Shown here one piece after another: positions 1 to 7,743 of a stretch of 64,000 bases of DNA. The notes below the pieces were generated by a model. That model was not told the origin of the DNA, made no database searches, and saw nothing but the letters and a program-made list of their open reading frames with translations. The first letter of the stretch is position 1. Each line of letters begins with the position of its first letter. A program made the position numbers and the translations under genes. Source of the DNA: Mycolicibacter algericus DSM 45454 (GTDB lineage Bacteria; Actinomycetota; Actinomycetes; Mycobacteriales; Mycobacteriaceae); assembly GCF_002086455.1 (NCBI RefSeq), contig NZ_MVHC01000003.1, forward strand, positions 124,001 to 188,000. The letters run 5' to 3'.

Positions 1-71
1 TCGGCACTGGCGTCGGAGGAGACGCCCAGCTCTTTGTAGAAGTCCTTCTCGACCCATTCACGCTGAGCCAT
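1..71 (-). CDS. dnaJ1: Chaperone DnaJ (DnaJ1), N-terminal fragment cut by window edge
   Basis: Only the first 23 codons are in the window; they read MAQREWVEKDFYKELGVSSD and so on. This matches the beginning of the J-domain of actinobacterial DnaJ1, the Hsp40 co-chaperone that stimulates DnaK ATPase activity. A GAGGAGG ribosome-binding site lies just upstream of the ATG. It follows grpE by 23 nt on the same strand, the usual dnaK-grpE-dnaJ order. The rest of the gene runs off the left edge, so the HPD motif and zinc fingers cannot be checked. Confidence 0.9.
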   Translation of the reverse strand, partial: MAQREWVEKDFYKELGVSSDASA

Positions 72-94
72 GACGCGTCACCTCCTCACCTGGA

Positions 95-720
95 TCAATT
101 CTCGTCGCCGCCGTCTTCGTCGTCGGCGTCGGCCCCGCTGCTGCCCTGGTCACCGTCCGGGACGGTGTCGACCACGCCGACCATGGCGTGGCGCAGCACC
201 TGCTCACCGAGCTTGTAACCCTGCCGCAGCACGGTGCCGATCACCGAATGGCTTCCGTCGCCCTCATGCTGGACGGCCTCGTGCAGCAGCGGATCGAACT
301 CGTCGCCCTCGACGCCGAACGCTGCCAATCCCAGCCCGTCGAGCACACTGGTCAGCTTGTCGCCCAATGCCTTCAGTGGCCCCGCCTCGAGGTCGCCGTG
401 GCTGCGGGCACGGTCCAGGTCGTCGAGGATCGGCAGCAGCTCGGTCACCACCGAGGCCTTGGCCCGGTCCGCGACGCCCTGCTGGTCGCGCAAGGCCCGC
501 TTGCGGTAGTTCGCGAAGTCGGCCTGTACCCGCTGCAGGTCAGCGGTCAGCTCCGCAACCTGGTCGACCTCGCCACCATCGACGACCGGATCCGCCGGTG
601 CCGGCTCGCTTGGAGCCGGTCCGGCAGGACCCGCCCGCACCTCACCGGTTTCCGGGTCGATGCGGCGCTTGTCGGTCACGGTGATCTTCTCCGGGGCCGG
701 CTCGCGTGAATCGCCTTCGC

Positions 721-724
<4 letters not shown>
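95..724 (-). CDS. grpE: GrpE, nucleotide exchange factor of DnaK
   Basis: The 209-residue protein has the GrpE layout: an acidic, Pro-rich N-terminus, a long charged helix around residues 55-105 that would form the dimer coiled coil, and the conserved C-terminal beta domain with the [19 protein letters not shown] signature. GrpE drives ADP release from DnaK in the cytosol and acts as a heat sensor in many bacteria. The start is GTG at 722-724, overlapping the dnaK stop as GTGA, which implies translational coupling. The tail is very acidic ([11 protein letters not shown]). Length is normal for the family. Confidence 0.96.
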
Positions 725-2568
<1,844 letters not shown>

Positions 2569-2654
2569 TGTGGTTCCTCCCTGATAGACGATTCCCTAGT
2601 CTGAGCGGACTGCGCTCAAGGATGCGCTTGCCGCAGCCCCGCTGTCAACTCAGA

Positions 2655-2675
2655 CTTGAGTGGTATTGACTCAAC
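2655..2675 (-). promoter_or_regulatory. HAIR operator for HspR upstream of dnaK
   Basis: The plus strand reads CTTGAGT, seven bases (GGTATTG), then ACTCAAC. The established HAIR consensus is CTTGAGT-N7-ACTCAAG, so only the last base differs. It sits between dnaK and the P450 remnant, in the position expected for autoregulated control of dnaK-grpE-dnaJ-hspR. The hspR gene itself is outside the window. Confidence 0.88.
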
Positions 2676-2716
2676 TTGTTGATCTGGTCAACGGGCGGGG
2701 TACCCGGTTTGTTCCC

Positions 2717-3361
2717 CTAGGCGGTCGCCGGGTGCGCCGAGGCGCCGGCGAGCGCCAGGTCGGGAAATCGCTCGAACAGCGCGCGCAGGGCGATGGTGGC
2801 TTCCGTGCGGGCCAGGTTGGCCCCGAGGCAGGCGTGGATTCCGCTGCTGAAGGACAGGTGATCTTTGGCGTTGGGCCCGGTGATGTCGAACCGGCCGGGG
2901 TCCTCGAAGACGTCGGGGTCGTGGTTGGCACCGCCCAGCTGGTCTCGGTGACGCAGCAACAGCACGATCGCGTTGCCGATGAGATTGACGGTGGTCTCGA
3001 ATCCCGCGCCGACGACCAACAACGCCGTCACGCCCAGTTCGCGTCGGTCAAGATCCCCGTCGCGGATCACCTGGCTGAAGATGTCGTCGCCGGGCTCGTC
3101 ACGCAACCGTTCGATGTGGTCGCCGAAATCGCGGTCGCTTTCCCGCAGCGATTGCATGGCGTGCCGAAATATCTTCCAGGACACGCCGATATCGAGCAGC
3201 GGTGCACCGCGGTCACCCCGGTCGAGCAGCTGCGGCCGCATTTCCTCGGGAATGCCGAGGATCTCGGCGATGATCCGCGCCGGCAACGGACCCGCGAAGT
3301 CGGCGATCAGGTCCGGCTGGGCAGCGGTGCTCGCCGTCGCCGCCTGCGACCAGCCCGGTGA
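2717..3361 (-). pseudogene. Cytochrome P450 remnant with 5' truncation and internal deletion
   Basis: The readable part keeps clear P450 landmarks: the PLPARIIAEILGIPEE region, the I-helix oxygen-binding motif AGFETT, and the heme-thiolate loop FSSGIHACLG near the C-terminus. Two things are missing. About 130 N-terminal residues are absent because the homology stops around 3320-3361, next to the divergent permease. About 45-50 residues are also absent at the junction DQL/GGANHDP (near 2935-2941), removing the K-helix ExxR motif and the following beta region. Without ExxR the heme core cannot form, so this is almost certainly a dead gene. The reading frame happens to stay open across the junction. 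Confidence 0.82.
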
Positions 3362-3376
3362 GTTACTCTCGCACCG

Positions 3377-4858
3377 ATGTCCACGGTCCCCGACCCTCAC
3401 CTGGCCCCGCCGGCCGCGCTGGCCCGCGAAGACGAGGGCTATCACAAGGATCTCCACCCTCGTCAAGTGCAGATGATCGCCATCGGCGGGGCGATCGGCA
3501 CCGGGCTGTTCCTGGGGGCCGGCCGGCGCCTGCACGAGGCCGGCCCCGCCCTGTTCCTGGTCTACGGAATCTGCGGCATCTTCGTGTTCTTCATCCTGCG
3601 GGCGCTCGGCGAACTGGTGGTGCACCGCCCCACCTCGGGGTCGTTCGTGTCGTATGCCCGCGAATTCTTCGGGGAGAAAACAGCATTCGTCGCCGGCTGG
3701 CTGTACTTCCTCAACTGGTCGATGACCGGGATCGTCGATACCACCGCGATCGCGACGTACTTCCACTACTGGGGCGTGTTCCACGTCGTTCCACAGTGGG
3801 TGCTGGCACTGATCGCACTGGTGTCGGTGGTGTCGATGAACCTGATCTCGGTGAAGCTCTTCGGCGAGCTGGAGTTCTGGGCCGCGCTGATCAAGGTGGT
3901 GGCCCTGGTGACCTTCCTGATCGTCGGGACCGTCTTTCTGGGCGGCCGCTTTCAGGTCGACGGCCAGTCCACCGGCCTGCACCTATGGGTCGACAACGGC
4001 GGGTTCCTGCCGACCGGACTACTGCCCCTGGTGCTGGTCACCTCGGGTGTGGTGTTCTCCTACGCCGCGGTCGAACTGGTCGGCACCGCCGCCGGTGAGA
4101 CCGCCGAGCCGGAGAAGATCATGCCGCGGGCGATCAACTCGGTGGTGGCCCGGATCGCGATCTTCTACGTCGGCTCGGTAGTGCTGCTGGCGCTGCTGCT
4201 GCCCTACACCGCCTACAAGCACGGCGAGAGCCCGTTCGTGACGTTCTTCGCCAAGATCGGGTTCAACGGTGCCGGCGGCCTGATGAACCTGGTGGTGCTC
4301 ACCGCGGCGTTCTCCAGCCTCAACGCGGGCCTGTATTCCACCGGGCGGATCCTGCGATCGATGGCCGTCAACGGCAGCGGTCCCAAGTTCACCGCACCGC
4401 TGTCCGGAAACGGTGTGCCCTACGGGGGCATCCTGCTGACCGGCGCGATCGGCCTGTTTGGGGTCGCGCTGAACGCCGTCGTACCGGAGCACGCCTTCGA
4501 GATCGTGCTCAACATCGCCGCCTTGGGCGTGATCACGGCATGGGCGACGATCGTCGCCTGCCAGCTGCGGTTCTTCTCGTTGACCAAGCGAAGCGATCTG
4601 CAGCGGCCGGCCTTCCGGATGCCACTGGCGCCCTACAGCGGCTACGTCACGCTGGCCTTCCTGGCCGCCGTGGTGGTGCTGATGATGTTCGACCCCGAAT
4701 ACGGCGTCTGGATCCGCACCGCGGTGCTGGTCGGCGGACCGGGCCTGGTAGCCGGCTGGTACCTGGTGCGTAACCGGGTGACGGCCGCGGCCGTGCCCCC
4801 CACCGACACCGGCGAGCAACCGCCTGCGGTGGCCGCGCAAGCCGAAACGGACGAGTAG
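3377..4858 (+). CDS. ansP2: L-asparagine permease-like amino acid transporter (AnsP family)
   Basis: The 493-residue protein is an APC/AAT-family amino acid permease with about 12 hydrophobic segments. It has the N-terminal signature [19 protein letters not shown] followed by [16 protein letters not shown], typical of AnsP/GabP-type proton-coupled importers in the inner membrane. Gene order (next to the dnaK operon, followed by an LpqJ-like lipoprotein) matches the location I recall for ansP2 of M. tuberculosis, which supports asparagine as substrate. Substrate cannot be proven from sequence. The stop codon sits inside a 9-bp tandem repeat. The gene is head-to-head with the P450 remnant, so the deletion that truncated the P450 ends next to its 5' region. 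Confidence 0.87.
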   Translation: MSTVPDPHLAPPAALAREDEGYHKDLHPRQVQMIAIGGAIGTGLFLGAGRRLHEAGPALFLVYGICGIFVFFILRALGELVVHRPTSGSFVSYAREFFGEKTAFVAGWLYFLNWSMTGIVDTTAIATYFHYWGVFHVVPQWVLALIALVSVVSMNLISVKLFGELEFWAALIKVVALVTFLIVGTVFLGGRFQVDGQSTGLHLWVDNGGFLPTGLLPLVLVTSGVVFSYAAVELVGTAAGETAEPEKIMPRAINSVVARIAIFYVGSVVLLALLLPYTAYKHGESPFVTFFAKIGFNGAGGLMNLVVLTAAFSSLNAGLYSTGRILRSMAVNGSGPKFTAPLSGNGVPYGGILLTGAIGLFGVALNAVVPEHAFEIVLNIAALGVITAWATIVACQLRFFSLTKRSDLQRPAFRMPLAPYSGYVTLAFLAAVVVLMMFDPEYGVWIRTAVLVGGPGLVAGWYLVRNRVTAAAVPPTDTGEQPPAVAAQAETDE

Positions 4859-4876
4859 GACGAGCAGGACGAGTAG
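4850..4876 (+). repeat. Three tandem 9-bp repeats across the permease stop codon
   Basis: Units are GACGAGTAG, GACGAGCAG and GACGAGTAG, immediately followed by the AGGAGG that serves the next small gene. The first unit supplies the TAG stop of the permease. This looks like slippage that lengthened the end of the gene and placed a ribosome-binding site downstream. Confidence 0.8.
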
Positions 4877-4890
4877 GAGGCCGAAACCAC

Positions 4891-5073
4891 ATGCCCGGCA
4901 ACCGGTACGCAGCCAAGCCTCCGCTGTACGGGATGGTGCTGGTCTTCTGCGCCATTGCGATCGTCGCCGTCACGGCCTACCTGCACGGGGGCTGGTGGTC
5001 GGCGCTCGGCTACGCGCTCGCTGCGGTCACGGCGGTCGCCGGGGGCGTGTTGGCATTCCGGGATTTCTCGTAG
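4891..5073 (+). CDS. Small two-span membrane protein
   Basis: The 60-residue protein begins MPGNRYAAKPPLYGMVL and contains two hydrophobic helices (about residues 12-29 and 35-54), predicting a small integral membrane hairpin. A good ribosome-binding site (GTAGGAGG) lies about 12 nt before the ATG. It follows the permease stop by 32 nt on the same strand, so the two are probably cotranscribed. I do not recognise a family. It might be an accessory peptide of the permease, but that is inference from position only. Its stop lies in the first unit of a 15-bp tandem repeat. Confidence 0.62.
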   Translation: MPGNRYAAKPPLYGMVLVFCAIAIVAVTAYLHGGWWSALGYALAAVTAVAGGVLAFRDFS

Positions 5074-5105
5074 GCGGATTTCTCGCAGCCGGATTTCTCG
5101 CAGCC
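5061..5105 (+). repeat. Three tandem 15-bp repeats at the 3' end of the small membrane gene
   Basis: Three consecutive units GGATTTCTCGTAGGC, GGATTTCTCGCAGCC and GGATTTCTCGCAGCC. The first encodes the last residues (DFS) and TAG stop of the preceding gene. In the later copies the TAG is changed to CAG, so slippage here would alter the end of the protein. Confidence 0.85.
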
Positions 5106-5207
5106 GCCGACCCGTCGGTGCCCGACGTTCGGAACCGCGCGTCACTGCAGCCACTCACGTCACAGGGTGCGTAGGCTGTGGCCCAATCGATGTCGGCGGG
5201 GGACTGC

Positions 5208-5783
5208 GTGCGGGTACCGGATCAGGCGAGAACCAAGGCGTTCAGCCGGCAACTGGTGCTGGCGGCCGCGCTGCTGCTGGCCGGCTGCAGTACCACCGTC
5301 GACGGCAACCCGACCGCGGCGCCCGGCGGCAGCGGGCCACCGGAGCCGTCGTTGCGGACACCCCGCCCCACCACCGCCCCGCCGAGCACCTCGACGCCCG
5401 CCGCGCCGCCGTCGTCGAGCAGCCCGGGCAAGCCCGGCGACGCCATCGCCCTACCGCCGGACGAGAACGGTTATGTCTTCATCGAGACGAAGTCCGGGCG
5501 GACCCGGTGCCAGATCTCGACACGGCAGGTCGACTGCGAAGCCGAGTTCACCAACAGCCCGCTCAAGGGCGGTGAGCATGCCAACGGTGTCAGCGTCAGT
5601 TCCGACGGCACCGTGCAGTGGGTGCTCGGCAACCTCGGCGACATCCCGGTCGTCACCATCGACTACCTGACCTACCAGGCCGAGGGCTGGAAGATCGACG
5701 CCGACGTCGAGGGCACCCGATTCACCAACGACCGCACCGGTCACGGCATGTTCGTCAGCATCGACAACGTCGAGACGTTCTGA
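5208..5783 (+). CDS. lpqJ: Lipoprotein, LpqJ-like
   Basis: The start chosen is GTG at 5208, giving a 191-residue protein with a GGGGGA ribosome-binding site and a normal-length lipoprotein signal: basic n-region, hydrophobic core LVLAAALLLAGC, and lipobox LAGC with the lipidated Cys at residue 27. Alternative starts at 5178 or 5190 would lengthen the n-region. A Pro/Ser/Thr-rich tether (about residues 35-80) precedes a compact domain with two cysteines (RTRCQISTRQVDCEAEF) that probably form a disulfide outside the membrane. The domain and location next to the permease resemble LpqJ of M. tuberculosis as I recall it. Function unknown. Confidence 0.75.
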   Translation: MRVPDQARTKAFSRQLVLAAALLLAGCSTTVDGNPTAAPGGSGPPEPSLRTPRPTTAPPSTSTPAAPPSSSSPGKPGDAIALPPDENGYVFIETKSGRTRCQISTRQVDCEAEFTNSPLKGGEHANGVSVSSDGTVQWVLGNLGDIPVVTIDYLTYQAEGWKIDADVEGTRFTNDRTGHGMFVSIDNVETF

Positions 5784-5830
5784 CCTCTGGCCCAGCTCAG
5801 CAGCCACCGCTTTCCGTTACGATCGCTGGA

Positions 5831-6493
5831 ATGGCGCGCTTCGGATCTTCACACGGCTCCGGCACACCCGGGGACGACCCAACCCGATCCACCCAGTACG
5901 GGCAACGCGGGCCGCAGCCGCCCGGCCCCCAGCCGGCGCCGTTCGGCCCCGCCGGCCCCAGGCATCACCCCGGCGACCCGGGATACCAGCCCGGCAATGC
6001 GCCGACCCAGTACAACCCCGCCTACAACCCGTTCGAACAGCAGCTTCCCGGCGATCCGGACACCGAGGACTTCGCCGCGTCGGCGCCCACCCCCTGGTTT
6101 CGCCGACGGTCGGTGCTGACCGCCTGGTTCGGACTCATTATGCTGATGCTCGCGTTGGTGATCTGGGGCATCGTCCAGCTGACCAGCCGCGGCCCGGGGG
6201 ACGGCGGTACCGCGCCGGCGGGCAGCTCGTCGAGCACCACCGCCGGCACGACGAGTCCGACCAGCACGACAAGTCCGACCAGCACCCCGCCGAGCGCTTC
6301 GAGCACCACCGCCGCGCCGCCCCCGCCTCGGCAGGCGCCACCCCAACAATCCCCGCCGCGGCAACCCCCGGCGCCCAGCGAGACGCATCGCCACCGACCG
6401 CGCCTGCCGTCGCTGCCGTCGGTGATCACCATCCCGCCGGTGCCCAAGGTTCCCGAGCTGCCGACGGTGATCACCATCCCGCCGTACCGGTAG
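5831..6493 (+). CDS. Pro-rich single-span membrane protein
   Basis: The 220-residue protein starts with a Gly/Pro/Gln-rich cytosolic region (to about residue 92). One transmembrane helix follows (SVLTAWFGLIMLMLALVIWGI shortened here to its core LIMLMLALVIWGI), then an extracytoplasmic Ser/Thr/Pro-rich stalk. It ends in a twice-repeated element based on SVITIPPVPK and TVITIPPYR. The architecture is shared with the proteins at 6949-7536 and 25996-26673. No enzymatic domain is visible. It is probably an envelope-associated protein anchored in the inner membrane; role unknown. Confidence 0.72.
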   Translation: MARFGSSHGSGTPGDDPTRSTQYGQRGPQPPGPQPAPFGPAGPRHHPGDPGYQPGNAPTQYNPAYNPFEQQLPGDPDTEDFAASAPTPWFRRRSVLTAWFGLIMLMLALVIWGIVQLTSRGPGDGGTAPAGSSSSTTAGTTSPTSTTSPTSTPPSASSTTAAPPPPRQAPPQQSPPRQPPAPSETHRHRPRLPSLPSVITIPPVPKVPELPTVITIPPYR

Positions 6494-6515
6494 GCCGGCT
6501 CGGTACTCTCGCCGC

Positions 6516-6887
6516 ATGCGACCGCAGCGTGATCCGGCCTGGCTCGGCATCGACGTGGTGGCCGTCCTGGTATTCTGCGCGCTGGGGCGCCGCAGTCACG
6601 ACGAGGGCCTCGATATCAGCGGCCTGGCAACTACGGCCTGGCCATTTCTGAGCGGTACGGTGCTGGGCTGGCTGATGTCCCGCGGCTGGCGCAGGCCCAC
6701 CGCTGTTGTCCCCACCGGGGTGATCGTCTGGATATCGACGGTGCTGGTCGGCATGGCGTTGCGGGCAGCGACCGCTACGGGCGTGGCGTGGTCGTTCGTC
6801 GCGGTCGCGTCGACGGTGACCGCCGTGTTCCTGCTCGGCTGGCGAGCGGTGTTCGAGCTCGTCGCGCGACGGCGCGCCACCCGGTAG
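6516..6887 (+). CDS. DUF3054 family membrane protein
   Basis: The 123-residue protein has four hydrophobic segments and the DUF3054 pattern: an N-terminal DVVAVLVFCALGRRSH segment, a central GWLMSRGWRRP loop, and a terminal helix ending in Arg residues. DUF3054 proteins are small integral membrane proteins of actinobacteria with no assigned activity. It follows the upstream gene by 22 nt on the same strand, so it may be cotranscribed. Length is typical of the family. Confidence 0.8.
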   Translation: MRPQRDPAWLGIDVVAVLVFCALGRRSHDEGLDISGLATTAWPFLSGTVLGWLMSRGWRRPTAVVPTGVIVWISTVLVGMALRAATATGVAWSFVAVASTVTAVFLLGWRAVFELVARRRATR

Positions 6888-6948
6888 ACGGCACAGCGAG
6901 TCGTCAGCCGCCGACGCGGGGTTTCGTCAGCCGCAGCACCTACCATCG

Positions 6949-7536
6949 GTGTGCGTGGAACGAACGCGGGACGACCCCAACGACGAACCGACCCGGATGG
7001 CCGACTACGACTATCGCGGGGCCGACAGATATGACGAGCCGGCCGGTTACTACAGCGAGTACCGTGACCCCACCGGATCGCAGCCCGGCTGGTCCGAACC
7101 GGCCGAACCGCCCCCGGCGCCCTGGTACCTGAGGCCGCTCGCGCTCATCGGCTGGGGTGTGCTCACCGCGCTGCTGATCGCCACGCTGGTGTGGAGCATG
7201 GTCCGGCTGGTGAACAAGGACTCCGGCGACACCACGCCGGCGACGACGTCGGTCACCTCCACCGTGGCGCCCCCGGGCGAGTCGACCGCCCCGAATCCGG
7301 TCGCCCCGGCGCCCCCCGGTCAGGAAGAGTCACCGCCGCCGGCTACCACCACCACCGAACCACCGACTACCACCACCACCGAACCAACGCCCACGACCAC
7401 GACCACGACCACCGAACCGACGACGACCACTGCGCCGACCACCACTGCGCCGACGACCACCCAACCCACCACCACCCAGCCCCCGACCACGACCGAAGCG
7501 CCACCGACCACCACCGCCGGGACGGACGGTCAATAG
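6949..7536 (+). CDS. Thr/Pro-rich single-span membrane protein
   Basis: The 195-residue protein has a charged, Tyr-rich N-terminus (MADYDYRGADRYDEPAG from the internal ATG at 6997), one transmembrane helix around residues 60-85, and a long extracytoplasmic tail. The tail is made almost only of Thr, Pro and Glu in TTT/PTT runs, a likely O-mannosylated stalk. GTG at 6949 or 6955 or the ATG at 6997 could be the start; I kept the longest. It resembles the products of 5831-6493 and 25996-26673 in layout. The repeats are coded by ACC-rich DNA. Function unknown. Confidence 0.68.
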   Translation: MCVERTRDDPNDEPTRMADYDYRGADRYDEPAGYYSEYRDPTGSQPGWSEPAEPPPAPWYLRPLALIGWGVLTALLIATLVWSMVRLVNKDSGDTTPATTSVTSTVAPPGESTAPNPVAPAPPGQEESPPPATTTTEPPTTTTTEPTPTTTTTTTEPTTTTAPTTTAPTTTQPTTTQPPTTTEAPPTTTAGTDGQ

Positions 7537-7627
7537 CGCCGCCCTGCCGCGAAAACCCTTCCGAACAGTCGCAAGTCGATACAGTTAGGCCAGCCTGCGT
7601 CGCGCTGGGCGGGGACGGGGTGGCACT

Positions 7628-7705
7628 ATGGGCGAGCATCAAGCAGCGCTTGAACAGGTATTGCGCAAGATAGACGGTAAGTTACCCATCAGTAACTTCA
7701 GTTAA
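7628..7705 (+). CDS. Possible 25-residue leader peptide upstream of the Fe-S reductase
   Basis: An ATG at 7628 opens a 25-codon frame (MGEHQAALEQVLRKIDGKLP and five more residues) ending at TAA 7703-7705, inside the inverted-repeat cluster that precedes the large reductase. There is no clear ribosome-binding site and no recognisable leader-peptide pattern such as a run of one amino acid. It is listed only because it fills the gap between two genes and ends in the presumed regulatory region. Confidence 0.2.
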   Translation: MGEHQAALEQVLRKIDGKLPISNFS

Positions 7706-7723
7706 GCTACTGACCGGTAACTT
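7679..7723. promoter_or_regulatory. Cluster of inverted GTAAC repeats before the Fe-S reductase
   Basis: AAGTTACC (7679-7686) and GGTAACTT (7716-7723) are exact reverse complements. Between them lie AGTAACTT (7691-7698) and the pair TCAGT/ACTGA (7698-7702 and 7709-7713). The cluster ends 20 nt before the GTG start at 7744. It looks like an operator array or an RNA hairpin controlling the downstream gene; the regulator is not known. Confidence 0.45.
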
Positions 7724-7743
7724 CTGGATGAGAGAGGCGCTCC

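Noticed and set aside
7595..7613. IdeR-like TTAGGCCAGCCT sequence
   Set aside because: Only the left half resembles the consensus; the right half does not match, so I do not call it a box.
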